Shown here piece after piece: positions 1 through 13,753 of a stretch of DNA of 64,000 bases (the stretch's first letter is position 1; the number at the start of each line of letters is the position of its first letter). A program made the translations under genes and the position numbers. The notes under the pieces are model-generated. The model did no database searches. It was not told where the DNA came from and saw only the letters and a program-made list of their open reading frames with translations. Origin of the DNA: Taeniopygia guttata (lineage: Eukaryota > Chordata > Aves > Passeriformes > Estrildidae); assembly GCF_048771995.1 (NCBI RefSeq), contig NC_133024.1, positions 3,415,001 through 3,479,000 of the forward strand. Reading direction: 5' to 3'.

Positions 1-3000
1 AAGGGCATTACTTTATCATTCTTTATTACTTTATTGTCATTCAAGTGACATTAGCCAAGTCCAGACTCTAAAGTAATTTAACTCTTCTTCTTCCCAGTCT
101 CAGGTGATAGTTTTTCCACTAGGCTGTTGCTTCCAATTTCTCACAACAAACTGAAAGGTCTTGATTTCCCCTGATTAAGCATAGGGACATTTCTGAGAAC
201 TTTTGTTCAGGTTAGCAGCCCTTTCACTGTGGTTTCCTAGCCAACACATTTCACTGTGAAACAGAAGGGAAGGAGAAAATGAGAAAAGGAGAAAAAGGAG
301 AAAATGTCTAACTTCTTAGAGTCTACTCAGGATGAACACTCAGTTTACAGGCTGTGCCAAACAGATAAGAGCCTTGTCCTTCATTTTTTTAATTCTAGTT
401 ACTCAAGTTGATTTACTGGGCCACTTGCAGGTGGAACATGGGATCTGAATTTTGACAGCTAACCATTGTAAACTCAAAGAAGAAAATGCGAGGGACAGCA
501 TTTTTTCCTGGTATGTGACTTGTACACAGCCAACAAGCAGGTCAGTAAGGAAGATGCTAGACAAAACCATTAGCTTAGCCTATACACCAACAAGGAGGTA
601 ATTTCCTTTTGCCATTGATGTGACACCAAGGTCCAGGCCAACAGCTATTTCAATGCATCAACACATTGCTATATCAACACAAGTAAGTTAAAATTTATTA
701 AAAAAAACCTAATAAAGCTGAATTATTCCTAGCCTGAAATACCTATTTAATGAATGGTTGTCCACAGCTCCTTGCAATTCATTACCAATACTTAATCTAC
801 ACAGATAACCCCTTATGAAAAATTTCATCCACGGAGGACACCTGTCAAGTACACAGTGCTCCTCAATCTAAAATATACTTGTGTCTTCACCAACAATGCC
901 TCATAGGCAAAATGATGCTCTTGATGAGGCCCTCAATTCAAACACTTCAATCTTTCCATTTGCCAGTTGCCCTTCTTCAGGCAAAATGACACTATTTTTC
1001 TACATCAGAAGGTTATAATGAGGATTTATACATATATGTTTGAATATTCTCATATATTAAAGGAAAAGGCAAGCACAGGAATTTCTGCTGAAATGTAAAT
1101 CTAACTTAACAGCCTTTCTAGATCCAAGTCAAATATCACTGCCTATTTCTGTGCTCACAATTCGTCTCCTCTCTGCAAAGGTAACTAAATTAATCTTGTA
1201 ACATATACATAATCACAAATGTTACTATTTTATACTAAAATGTTAAGGTTTTGCCATGAAGAAAAAAAGTGTGTTTCTTTGGCAGTTTTTTTTACTATTT
1301 CTGTCCCACCATGTGCTTGTCATTTATGGCAGCTTTGCTTTTTAGACCTGAAAATATGAAAAAGCCAGACTTTTTAAAAGCCACGTGTAGAAAAAGGCAA
1401 AGCCCACACACATTCAAAATTTTGACAGTTTCTGTACAACCTAATGGGGTGTAGAATGAAAAAATATATTAATTACCTTTCCTTCCCATAAAAACCCTTA
1501 AAATTGTATTGGCACAATTGAAACTTCAAGAACACAGGGAGAAGCTCTTTCCACTGTAGCCACAGGTCCCTGTAGGTGAGAAAGTTCTCTACTGGACACC
1601 AAGACTGTTAAAAATTGTCTTTCTAATGTTGAAAATTTATTTTATACCCATTATTCTCATGGAATTAAAAAAAATCAAAACTCTTCAACAAAAATTTCAG
1701 TAGCAGAAGGAGCACACTTACATGGAGTTCCAGCAAATATGTTTTACCAACATTTTTGTTTTGCTTTGTTTCTTGCTATGTATAACTTGACAAAAGATGC
1801 TTTGACAAGGCAGAATTTCAAAATGTTATGTTTCAAAATCTCCAAATTACAAAACTGCCTTAAATTAGATTTTTTTCTTATGCTGAATTTTGACTTTAGT
1901 CATGTTCTTTGCTTATATTTTATAGTTTCCTTTTCCAACACTGATGACTTTTTTCTTTTCTTTGTGAGTTCTACTAAAAATTTAATAAATTTAAATAGTT
2001 TCTGGGGAGGATAAATTTAAAAAAACAACTCGATGGGATGCTTGTGAAAAAGCTTCAGAACTACATACTTTCAATCTCTTTTTTTGAACACTGAAACTTC
2101 TTGGACTTTTGACCAAAAAAAATCCAACAAAAAAATAAAACCCAGAAAATTCTTAGGGAAAGAATGTAAACAACAAGGAAGAGCCAAAAAAAAATCTTCA
2201 CATCAAATATTTCCTAGTACTAGCTATGAGTAATTCTTCTCTGGAGCCAAAGACCTAGTTATAATCATCTATTAAAGGGCTTTCTGAGAAAGCCCTTCCA
2301 GAAACAACCATCTATACAAGCCATTCTCCTTCTAGAATGAAAACACTCTGTAAGTCACACAGCTGCACAAATTTGGTTCAACCTGAAGGGAAAAGTCAGA
2401 CTTAAAATTCCTGCAAGCAGCCAAACTGGACAGTCATATCTCAAAAATGTTAGTGTTTTCCTACTCTGCCAGCTAATGACAGACCATGTGATGAGAATAT
2501 ATCCTATCTCTAGGAAGTGACTCACCAAAACATTGACATATGTTTGTGTTCTCCCTCTAGAAGAGCTCAAAGCAATTTGGAGAGAGACTTAATCTGCTGC
2601 AATAGAGCAGGATGTCACAGAGGGTGCTGTGCATTGCTTTCTATCTGGTTTATTTTTTTCCAAATTAGGTTTAGTGTATGTGAGTCATCATAGATGTTTC
2701 CTTCTTTTTATCTTCCTCAGGAAAAGAAGACAGCTTTTAACTATTTGAGTCTCTAAATTGGCAGGATTACTTAGAACTTTTAAAAAGCATTATGGACAAG
2801 TGTTATTAAGGCAAAATGTTTCCTCACTCTCCTAGATGACCATGGCACAAAATCATTTTTTCAATCTTATCAGTGTCAAGCCAAAAATAAATTTCCTAAA
2901 TTTCTAATGAGGCACTTTTTATAGATATGTGTTTAAGAGAAAAAAAATAACAGTGAATGCTTCTCTAGCTATGTTATCATTCTTTGGTTGGATAGTTGTG

Positions 3001-5204
3001 GTTATTTATAATTCTGACTTTTGCACACGCTCCACTATAGTAAATAATTTTAAACATAACAAGGTTCAATGGATTATTTTTATTGTAATAGAAAAATGTT
3101 TCATTGGAAGATTTTACTGTGCTCATATGATACTATTTGTTGATGAAAAGGAGAAAAACCCTACTTACATTCTGTATAGTTAAAATTATTTACAGCTGCA
3201 GATGAGAATTTAATAAGCCCCAAAGTTTAAATTTTCTTTTGTTACTGAAATCAATTAGCTTCCTTCCTGAGGTGTATATTCTTATATCAAGAGAGGGAGT
3301 TATATTGTAAAGCATAAAGCATTAAATGAGAGAATTATTGTGTGTCAAGTGATCAAAGCATTCATAAATGGATAACTGCATCAACATTACCTGTGTAATT
3401 AGAGCTCATGAAAATTATGATTTCCCTACCCTATTATTTGCAGCATAATAGGTAAATCCTAAAACTAGATGCTAAGGTAGCAAATTCACAAATATATATA
3501 TCCTAAAACCTGCCATTTATTTTCAACCCTATTGTTTTATTGACTCTTACTACAGTAACTTAGCAGCAGATAATTCTTGAAACAGGTGCAAGACTGTCCA
3601 AAGGGGTTGATAGGATTGATGCCCCTTCACAGCACAGCAGGGTTAATCAGACACACTCCTGGGGGGGCTGCTCAATTGCCCAGATGTTTGACCCCCCCTG
3701 CACTGTGTTTTCTACTATAAAACACAATGGTATAATCCCTGTTCAGGTACTGGGAAGAAAATGAACTTTTAGCTTCTGCAGACTTACAAGACTGAAGTGC
3801 AGGCCAGACCTATGTCCTTAAAAACCAGATAGGTTTTGCAGTCTGTAACTCATGATTTTGATCCTGTTTTTATTCATTTCCTAAATTCCAATTCCAAGCC
3901 GTTTTCATATTTTATCTCTCTCTCTTGTGAGTTCACCTGTTCAGTTCAGAAGTGAGGTGTGGTCCTTTGGAAACTCAACTTTGCGATTAACCATTCAAGG
4001 GCATGAAGAATTATGTTGCAGCATAAAATGTGATTGAAAAGAAATACAGGCCTGCAATAGGTAGCTTGTAGAATAACAAGATAGAACAATAGACAGAACA
4101 AGATTAGTCTTTTTTGTTACATAAAAGGATGTTTTCATGTTGGTCAGGAGCACCTCTGTTCATATTGATACAGATTTCGTTTTTTTCTCCTGACTTTAAT
4201 GAAAGGAGAATGAGGCATTTCAGATTTTATTACCACAGTCACTACTGAAATATGTGTTAAATTAGAGATATGCCAGCGCTGGGATCTTAACAATAATTCA
4301 GACAGCTATGGAACCACTACAGACATGTCAGTCTCTTCTCTTTGCTTAACATCTGCTTCAAATAAATCCAGAGCAGATACTGGCTTGCCAGTCCACACTA
4401 AATCCTATGAACTTAAAATAAATACCTTTCTAAACCACCTCTTATTAATGGCAGATATCTATAAATGTGGATATATTCACAAGAAACTAAGTTTCTCAGA
4501 CCAAGCACTGCTCATCATTAAATAATTGTTATCTACAATATTAGAGTGCCTTGGTTCCTACACTACTTAAAAAAAATTAATTATTTACTAATTTAGAGAA
4601 TAATAAATAAACAAACACAGCTGAGATATTTGTATTTTCCTGTTAAGGTAACAAAAGAGTTGGAATGTCTTTGGGTGCATATGAGCACATTTGAACCTCT
4701 CACCCACCTTTCCTAAGCCTAATTTTGGTTTTTGGGTGCAGAACATCACAATATCTCACTAACCCCTCCTGACCAAAAGTAGGATAAAACAAACTTTTAA
4801 ATGTCAAATCACAATACATCTCTAGAAAGGAAACTGGAGAAGCAGGGGATAAAATTTCACCTTGTAGCCAAGGAAGATATTTAAGTTTATTTGATTTGCT
4901 GTTCTTAACCAAATATTATATCAACAAATATAACCAAATATATATTCACTGTGTGAATGTATACTTTTACACAGTTATAATAATAGTTTTTAGTCAGCTG
5001 AGATTGATTTATCCCCACTTTTTAAGATGTGCTTTATTTCTACATCCTTGCAGAGGTTGGTGGCAAATTGCTGCAGTTAGAAAATGTTACCATAAATTTT
5101 CAGGCAGGGAAAGAAGAGTTAGTGGCCGTTCCATGGTGTCATCCTCCAAGTATTTGGTATGCTCAGTGGAAATACTCAACCCTTATATATGTATATATGT
5201 TATA
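1..5204. other. Unique AT-rich noncoding DNA, no gene seen
   Basis: All open frames are under 120 codons, composition-driven and unlike any family I recognise. Small structures visible: a perfect 10-bp hairpin with a 3-base loop at 2275-2297, and a GC-richer, TATA-containing patch around 3580-3790 (see findings). No CR1 or LTR text is recognisable. Intron or intergenic spacer is the simplest reading. Confidence 0.6.
3580..3790 (+). promoter_or_regulatory. Possible TATA-containing promoter or old LTR remnant
   Basis: The block is clearly richer in G+C than its neighbourhood, with a G7 run at 3661-3667 and a C6 run near 3692. It is followed by a TATA-like element, CTATAAAAC, near 3715-3723. 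A GC-rich block followed by a TATA box is the texture of an LTR U3 or a gene promoter. I cannot find matching ends, a target duplication, or a downstream exon or polyadenylation signal. It may equally be an unnamed interspersed repeat. Confidence 0.15.
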
Positions 5205-5225
5205 TTTATTTATTTATTTATTTAT
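5205..5225. repeat. Short (ATTT)n microsatellite
   Basis: About five uninterrupted TTTA/ATTT units, embedded in a wider AT-alternating stretch from 5185 to 5245. Simple sequence, no further structure. Confidence 0.8.
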
Positions 5226-5234
5226 AATAGATAT

Positions 5235-5434
5235 ATTTTATATCCTAGGTGAGTAACCCAGCCACTAAGTCTTCTGGTATAGCTTCCGTCTCCCAGCAGA
5301 AATCTTTCAAATACCCTCGTTTCCATCTGCTTGGGCTGGGGAAGCTTTCTGAGACCATCAGTGTACCCTTTCACCTCTTGTTGAAATGCCCAGAGATCAT
5401 TAAGAAGCCATAGGAGGAAGCACTGATCAGCAAG
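5235..5434. other. Unique sequence left of LTR copy A
   Basis: About 200 bases of moderately GC-richer sequence. On the minus strand a 78-codon frame (5222-5458) runs across it, but the frame starts inside the LTR at 5435 and ends in the AT microsatellite, so it is not a gene. I recognise no domain in it. The last six bases, AGCAAG (5429-5434), are the left target-site duplication of LTR A. Confidence 0.45.
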
Positions 5435-5820
5435 TATTGTAAATGCAGGGGAACCCAATGGGAAGAAATGATGTTATCTGACTCAATTCAGAAGGCTGAA
5501 TGATTTCTTTATTAGAACTATGCTAAAATACATTATATGCTATATAAAAGGAAGATACTAAAACTACATACTACTTTCTCTGACTCTAACACAAGTCATG
5601 ACCCTCTCTCAAGAGTCCAGCCCCAGGTGGGTTGGATTGGCCATCAGGCTCAAACAATCCTCACCAGAATCCAACCAAGCACTCACTCCAGGTAAACAAT
5701 TCTCCAAACACATTCCACATAGGAAAAACAAGGAGCAGAATTAGAAGTTGTTTTCTCTTTCATTTCTCTCTGTGCACCTCTATGAAGAACCTTGAGAAGG
5801 AGAGAAATGTGCTTGCCACA
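5435..5820 (-). mobile_element. Solo LTR, copy A (endogenous retrovirus, related to copies B, C, D)
   Basis: Seen: a 386-bp block repeated at 27681-28066 with the same length, and in part at 56749. Read on the minus strand it begins TGTGGCAAGC and ends in TTTACAATA. It has a TATA-like TTTTATATAGC (plus-strand complement near 5541) and an AATAAA polyadenylation signal (complement at about 5508-5513). Identical hexamers AGCAAG flank it at 5429-5434 and 5821-5826, which fixes the ends. No gag, pol or env sequence adjoins it, so it is a solo LTR. A 6-bp duplication is typical of ERVK-type integrases (family knowledge). The family name is not assigned. The open frame at 5632-5940 is a chance frame shared with copy B and is not a gene. 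Confidence 0.85.
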
Positions 5821-5840
5821 AGCAAGTCCCCTGGCTTTTT

Positions 5841-5897
5841 GAGTTTGGGTTTTTTTTTGTCTTTTTGTTGTTTTGGTTTTTTTTTTTTTTTTTTTAA
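5841..5897. repeat. T-rich tract
   Basis: Mostly T with scattered G, just downstream of LTR A. It ends in a pure T run at about 5879-5896. It belongs with the recurrent A/C-rich or T/G-rich tracts of this window (15.2, 35.6, 43.7, 47.1 kb). Confidence 0.85.
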
Positions 5898-8800
5898 TTC
5901 TCACAGCTTTGTATTGAAAGAACATGACTGCACTTTGTAGTCTTTTAAAGGACTGAAGCAACAACACAAGGAGAGAGTAGAACAGTACTAAAAGGGGCAA
6001 GGAAAGATCTTCTATCTCTGCTGTTAAAATGCTGTGTCTAAACAAAGCAGGAAAAAATGTAGGAGTAGCTTGGGAAAAAGAGCCAATAGAGTTCAAACAT
6101 TTTGCACTTTCTCAGATTGGTGAGCCCTACTTAGTTAACACTTCCACAAGGTGTTAACCAGCTCCAAGGATAATCGTTCTTACCTCCTGAAATGAGAAAT
6201 GTTCCAGGGTAAATTTCTTTCACCTCCTCCTGTATAGCTCCACAACTTGCTAATTCAGGGTGGAAGCAATGATATAGCACATTACCAGCTCTTGTTGGGG
6301 CCATAGATTGATCCACATTAGTAGACAACAGGGACAGGATTTCCAGCTTGGTCTTTTGAGAAACACCTGCTAAAGGAACTATTGAAGTTTTCATGCTAAA
6401 AGTGGTACAAGACAGCTTTCCAATAATTATTAGAATCATGAAAAAGAGGTAAAATATTTATATTAACAGTTTATAACACAAAGCCAGAGTGCCTCCTCAT
6501 CTTCTCAAGTCCTTATCTCCTCAAACAGGGACTCCTGGAAAAAAAAAGTCATATAAAGGCAGAAAGCAAGCATAGCTAAAAACACAGAAAAGGGATGAGG
6601 TATTTGAACAAAAAGGTTGCAATAGATAAATAACAATTTATAGGGGTATTCAAATATTCATATTCTTCTGGAGCTGTTGTTTCTACAAAACTCCTCTGTG
6701 GAAGGACGAGCTCCCCACAAATGTGAAAAACCATTTCTCCTGCAACAAAACTCTGCAGGTAGCAATGCTTATGCATTTCAGCTAATGGAATATGCTTTAA
6801 TTATCCAAATTCACCCACAAACTAAATGCTCAAAATTTTAGATAATTTAGCAAGCTCATGAGAAGGCAGCCAGCTGAATTTCAGCTTTTTCTCTCCAAAA
6901 CATAGGATGCAATATGATAGAACTATCTATAAATGCTTCTGGGTTTCATACAGAAAGAATCAGGAGTCATTAAGGGATATTTTAAACACACTAATGTAAT
7001 CTTCGGGTATTCTATAAAAAGATATTTTACAGAGGTTCTTAGACTAGCAGTATGATGCAGAAAATTGCCATCAAACCAGGATCCTTCATTTGAACACAAA
7101 CTCTTCACCTCTTTCTGAGTTTAATTCTATTTCTTTCCTCCACAATAGCATGGATGAAAATCCAGTATATGACTCTGAATGACTGCCAAGGCAGAACACA
7201 GCTCAAATATAAGGTACAGTGGCAGAACTCTCTGGAGGTCTTTGCCCATTTGCAGCATGTCTGACCTCAGACAGGGCTATAAGCTTCCCACTTCTACAGG
7301 AGCTGTGAATGCAAATCTTTGTACCTCATTCCTTGAATAACTTGGAAAGTCCAGACAGACTGCCTGAAAATAGGATTCCAGATGGAGAATCAGGCACATG
7401 GCCTGAAATGAACGTTAACTTGATGTAGCCTTCCTTTTCTCAAAATGCTTTGGAACAATTTTTGGAGCAAAGAAAAAAGTACAGAAATTGCTATCAAGGT
7501 AACATCACAATTACTATTTCATTTTAACTTTTCAGCAGCTTACTCCTTCAAATATTTAGGACTTTTGAGTACTCAGCTAACAGTTTTCAATGAGACATTG
7601 TGACTACAAATCACAGTGCTTGACACACCAAAGCCCAATGCAATTTCCCTGATACTGATCAGCTTTCAGAAAACATAGGAGTTAAATTAAAAGGGTAAAA
7701 TATTCCTGAGAGCCTCCAAGTTACCCATATCCCTTTGAAAGGCTCAGTACTGCATATTCTATTTTCCTTCGGGTAGTCACATATTTTCCTGAACACAGAC
7801 TAAATGTGCTGCACAGATCATAAAACTTATTAAAAACCAGAGTCATTCAAAGAGGGGAGGAGTCATCTAATTGCACCCTACTCCTTTTTGATAAATCTTC
7901 ATCAGCACTATCTTCACTGAAAGAATTGTGAGACCTGTGCTGCGGGAATGTTTTTCAGTGGCAAAGTCCAGTCTCTCTTGGCTGAATATCCTGATAGTTA
8001 GGAATGGTCAATACAGAGCAGCTATCACTATAGCACAATGGAAAGGGAAAAATATAGCACCTGCAAAGACTTCATAGCTACTGTCATCAATAATCATTGT
8101 TAAGGCTCAGTAAAAACTCAGAAGAATGAGAGGAAAAAGTATATTACTGTCCCCAGCACCACTTTTTACTTATATGCAATGCAGGGAAGCTCACTTCAAA
8201 GTATTACTGTAGGACTGGCGCCAAAATAAACTTCCACAATATGTTTGTGAAAAGCTTCTGGCTACAAAATATAAACATACTTTAAAAACAATATTCCCCC
8301 TACCATGAAAAATGCAAAAGAGAACATGCATTTCTTTCAAAAAATTTTTTTTGAGCTATACAGTTATAGAAAGTAGGATCTTGCTCTCTGGAAATGAATT
8401 TTTCAGGATAAGTGAACATGTACTGGTGACAATATTTTTATTGATTTAAAATAGCAGTAAGAACTCTTTTTCTTTAGTTAAATTTGAAAAGAGTAAGTTT
8501 TTAGTGATTCTGACAGTGATTCCATTTTGCTTTCTGTTCTGCTACATTAAGCCTCCACACTCATCAGAGTTCTGTGGGTTGAGTTCCTGCTTATATTTCA
8601 GTGTTATATTCCTGATTAACATGCTGTAAGCAGAAGAAATAGGTTGTCCAATTAAAAATAAAAAAAATATTTGAAAAGAGAGACAACAACAGGACAGCCA
8701 CCGTATGGGCAACATAATGCATTTAACAGTTACAGTACTTATCATAAATTATATTGTTGACTGATAACAGACTATGCTTTAATTGATAGAACAGATAAAA

Positions 8801-11800
8801 CCACTCTTCTGTCAAATTAAACTCTGGCAAATGAGTCCATCAGCTCTTTTAAAATACAGCTTAGGAAGATTAAGGTTCATGCTCCAGATGGCCCAAAAAT
8901 AACCATTAAAATCTTCCAGCTATGCTTGAATTAAGAAGCCATTATATACATCCCCAAACTTGACATACTATGAATTAAGCATACAATGATGGGGAAAGGA
9001 CAAAAAATGAGGACATGAAAACAAAACTGAGAATGTTCCTCTGGCTCTAGATATCTAATTTCGACATTCAAATTATAAGGATAATTTCCCATGGCATCAT
9101 TTATTATCAGGAAAATAGAAATTAGTCCTACCACTTTCTGTTTTCTTGAGGGGTTGGTTCTGTGCTCTCTTCAGAATCCCATCTGGTCTGGCAGCTTCCT
9201 TTAACTCTTAAATGTGAAAAGCAGAAATGATCCCCTAAGACTTACAAGAACCATCACTAACAATGACTGTTTCAGGTCATTAAATGTGTTACTGGTGGCT
9301 ATCAAGGACATTTAAACAAATAGGTTTGTTATGGCATCCCATAACTCTGCTTTGCATTGCTTGAGAAGGGGACACTGAATCCCCAAGGAAACTTTTTTCT
9401 TCTTTTTCCCCAAATAACTGAAAATATCAAATGAAGGTAACATGACTAATAAAGGAATTTTCAGAGGTCTGGCAAGGGGATGGAGACCAGAAGAGTCTAT
9501 TACAAGCAGTTTTACAAGTTTTCCATTCCAATTCATGAACCAAAGCCATTTATTTTTGCCCCGATTAGTTGAGTTACCACAGATCTACCATTCATATTTT
9601 CAAGGAAAGAGCAAAATTAGGTGTATTTATTTTCTAAAACTACAAAGATAGAAAAAACAACAGCAACAATTTAGTATTCCCTACTATTTAAACTACAAAA
9701 TATACCCAGCAGAATAGAAAGATAAACACACAAATGAAATAGGACGTGCATTTCTATAGTTGTGGTATGAAACAGTCACCACGGATAAAGATTAATGCCT
9801 AAATAGCAGATACAGACTTTACCCTGAGCTATAGCCCTGGTACATTTTTCTGCAAGACCACATCTTATGGCAGTCCACTTGATGGTTCAAATGCCAGGTA
9901 TCAGAAATCTGATTCCATCTGGACCAAGACTTCTTTATTTGCACAGATAATTAGTAAGTCTTTCCAAGGCCTGAGTGAAACAATGGCAGCTGGTCAGGAA
10001 ATCCACTCTACACAACTTCTCCCTAGAAGGAAATAAAATGAGGAAAAGCAATCAGAAAATTATCAAAAAGGAGACGTACTATATTTTGTACATTTTGAAT
10101 AGTAATTTGAGAAGTATTTAAAAGGAATTCTTCCATATTTCTACAAAAGCTTGGGTAAAGAACTGTCATGAAAGAAATATTTCAAACTGCCATATTCAGG
10201 GGAGAGGGAAAAAGAAAGAAAAAGAATCCACTCAGGAACACAGGAAGAAATGACAGTAGTCTTAAAAATAAAGTCCCCTTCCAATACACATCAAGGAAAA
10301 GACAACTAGAGAAGATAGTTGCAAATAACTCCTAGGAGGGAGCCAGGGATTCACAATGATTCATCTTTCTACAAAAAGAAGACAAAAAACAAGCTGAGGA
10401 ACTCAAGCATAGTGAACTGCTAAATTAGAAAAGCATTTATCCATGTGTTTGGTCTGAATGAAAAAAAGGCATGAAATAGCAAGTGAAGTGAAGACAAAGC
10501 ACCAAACCACAGACATTTCTGACTATGTAAAGCCTGCAACATAACATCCATTTCTTATCATGAAGTCCAGAATAACTTAGTAAGAATATGAAGGCTTTAC
10601 CACAAAGCCTGATAGATGTTTTAGGGTATGGCACAAACACACACAGGGTTTGATCTGGTCACATTGCCATACTTTTGGTTCAGGCTTCCTGAGAAGTCAA
10701 ACCAGCATGTTTTAACAGCTTGGAATAATTAAACACTTCCAGTTTGGAGATCATGCTGTAGATTAAGGTGACACTGATGTTGAAGTGAGCTGGGAGACAG
10801 AGTTAAGTGACCAGAGACCTCAGGGCAGGCACGGGTGTGTCTGGGGCATCACCTCTTCATGACTGTTCTATACTGGTGTGATCAACACAGCAAAGAGCAA
10901 TTTCAGAGAATTTGTTAATGAATCACATTTTTTTCCTTAAAAAAACCCTAAAAGAATATTTTCCTGTTCATGAACACCCTGCAAAACAAATTCATGCTTC
11001 CAAGCTACTCCCTTTAGCACTATCACTGATAAGACTTTCAGACTGAGGAAGACTATGGAACCATCCCCTTTTCAAGGTAAGAGATTTTTTTTAAATTTTT
11101 TTTTTTTGCCATGGTCTTAAATAGAATTCAAAATGTAGAGACTGAAAAACCAAATGGTTCCAAAAAGTTGCTCAAATTAACAGATTATTTTTCCACTGCT
11201 TCCTTGTGCAAAGCATACAGGGAAAATAAGCCTTTCACTACACTACTAAGTAAGGTGCTGCACACCATAGTTCTGTTTTTTGTGCTTTGAACATTACATT
11301 GGACAGCCAATAGATAACCAGCAGTCAAATGGACTGTGCTCTGCTCCGAAAAGCTTTTATGCTATCATCAGAAGAAAATAATATTTTAAGGAAGGCAACC
11401 ACAAAGACACTCACAACATTATAATTACATGAGAACAGCATGCAAAAGATTTAAAACCCCAAAATTAGTTATCCTAAGAACAAGAGAAATAGGTATATTT
11501 CCTTTGTGAGGCATTTGAGAATTTTCCTGTGACAGCCAATATTCCTTTTTTTCCCTTTCAGAAATGCAAGAATGTCACCATAAAAAGAACAGCAGTGGAA
11601 TTTAAATCTAAAGAGAAAGAGAACATTGCTTCCAGCTATTCACACTCATAATCTGTGAAATTTATGGCCTGAGAAGACAGAATTGAAATTAGGCATTCCT
11701 TCTTTAAATTGAGCTCAGGGTTCTGGGGCCTATGTAACAACTTTATGCTTTTTAATATTAAAATACAGACAATTGGAAACCATAGATGAAGACATCACAA

Positions 11801-13198
11801 GAGCAAAAGTTTTAAAACTTTTTTCTTATTTAATTTATAAGGACTAGTCCTTTGCAAAATCAACACTGAGCACAAGTGGAAGATTTTTTTTCTTTTTCTG
11901 CAAACCTCTTTTTTTTTTTTTGCCCTACTATGATATTCTTTCATTTTGTTATTTACAACAATAATAAACCCAAGCCAAAAAAGAAAAAAAAGCTCCACAA
12001 CTCAATAGATATTAAATGAAAAGGTATTAAGCTTTGCATGTCACAAGTGAAATGAACATGGTTCCAGGACCTAGCAAAAATCACAGCTGGGGAGCAGAAG
12101 CACCATTTTTACAGGGCATTGACAAACTGCATTTGCTAAATTAGCCAAGGCTGTTGAATCCAGATAGTTTTGAAAGAAGAAATTAATTCAGTCTAATGAA
12201 AAAAGATGAAGCAATTTCCTAGCTCTATACAGCCTATTATTGCTAAATTTTGACTGAATTCTCAGTTGCAATGCAAAAATATAAGCAAAATCCTGTCGCT
12301 ATCACAGCTGCCAATTAAAATTTCAGAAATCAGAAGTTTCTGCTTAGTTTCAAACATGATTTTTATGTATATAAAGTGTATAAGTAGTACTTCTAATGGA
12401 TTTTTCTTAAATATGTAGTGGAAGAGGGGAAATTCATGACTTGGGCATGTTTTAATGAAAAAACTGATGAAACCGTAGATATGGTTTTTTACACTTTCAT
12501 CAGAAAGCAAGAGTTTAGCAAGAGTTTAATTGGAGTTACAATGTCCTAGAAAAGAAAAAGTAAATATAAAGAAAGAACACAGAAAGAAAAAAGTTGAGCT
12601 GAAACTTTACTAGCAGATTTCAAGGAAGACTGTGACAGCATTGTGACAAAATAGAAAAACCTGTGAGGAAAAAAAAAAAAAAAAACAACAAAGGCAGCTC
12701 ATTCCATCCCAAGATGCCACGGAGTTTTACTCTTCCACATCTGACTGGAAGATGTTTGGCCAGTACAGACTCATTGAGAGAAAACATCAGAGCAGTGGTC
12801 ATAACATCTCCACCCAAAAAGATACTCCCACCTTGCTGCTGTACACATTTATAAGAGGTAATTCTTTTATCCTCCATGTGCTTTATGTGTGATTTTGTCT
12901 TGGCACAACAGAAAATGCCTTCACAGGAGTGACCCCAGGAGCTGAGTGTTACAGCAAATGGAGTAGGAAACTGTGCTATAGTTAAGAAATTAAATAAGTT
13001 TTTATGTTCAACAGCTGCCTTAGCAGCCTCTTTTGAATTCTACTCTTGATTTTAGGTGCTTTGTACAAATAGCATCATGATGGTGATCCACGTTTGTGAA
13101 AGGACATTTGCATACAAGTACATGTACATTTTAGCAACAAGTTTCACTCCAGCTAATGCTTATGCAAAACAACTTGGTTTATTTTTATCAAAAATTGT
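5898..13198. other. Unique AT-rich noncoding DNA, no gene seen
   Basis: No repeat family or coding region is recognised over 7.3 kb. Short homopolymers occur near 11088-11107 (T-rich), 11911-11921 (T) and 12669-12685 (A17). The open frames of 60-100 codons on both strands (for example 6131-6439 minus and 12262-12510 minus) have no recognisable domain and no exon-like splice context that I could identify. Confidence 0.55.
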
Positions 13199-13283
13199 AA
13201 GGAGCCTCCTCCTTACTCCCCAACCCCCCCCCCCCCCAGCCCCTCCAAAAGTAAGCTGGTTATTATAAATGAAAAAAAAAAAA
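13199..13283. repeat. C-rich tract with C14 run, followed by A13
   Basis: A CT-rich stretch leads into an uninterrupted run of 14 C at 13224-13237, then CCCC and, after TATAAATG, a run of 13 A at about 13271-13283. It is the only long C homopolymer in the window. Such G/C homopolymers can adopt G-quadruplex-like structures on the opposite strand (general knowledge). No gene is attached to it. Confidence 0.85.
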
Positions 13284-13753
13284 AGATTACTGAGTAACAA
13301 AACTATAAACTTTAGTGAGTCTATAGTCCCTAGAATTAAGAAACATCAATAACTCAAAATTTCTAGTTTTCCTCATGGTTGGCTATTGAATGAGTAGAAG
13401 CTGAGGGAGAAAAGCTAGCAATGATCAACCTTTAGACAACTTCTAAAAAAAATTCCCCATAAACATAGCATGGATAGTATCTTTTTACCTCCTAAGACCT
13501 TGCTGACTTGCTGCACAGTTGGATTCTGTATCCAAAGTTGCTATTTCTGAGGAAAAAAAAAAAAATCAGGTAAGCTAACATATACAGTTTGAAAAATGTT
13601 ATTTAGTCACAAAGTTGTCATTTGCAGCAGGCTCTTTTCTAAGTCACCTTTACCAGTGAAAATTAAATTAAACTATAAATGAACAAAAAATATCTGAAGA
13701 TCTGGACACCTTCCAATAAGGCAGAAAAAGCAAAACTCACAAGCCCTAAGAAA

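Noticed and set aside
5632..5940. Frame shared between LTR copies A and B (also 27845-28219)
   Set aside because: The similarity of the two peptides is due to the repeated LTR DNA. The frame is antisense to the LTR and ends in unrelated flanks.
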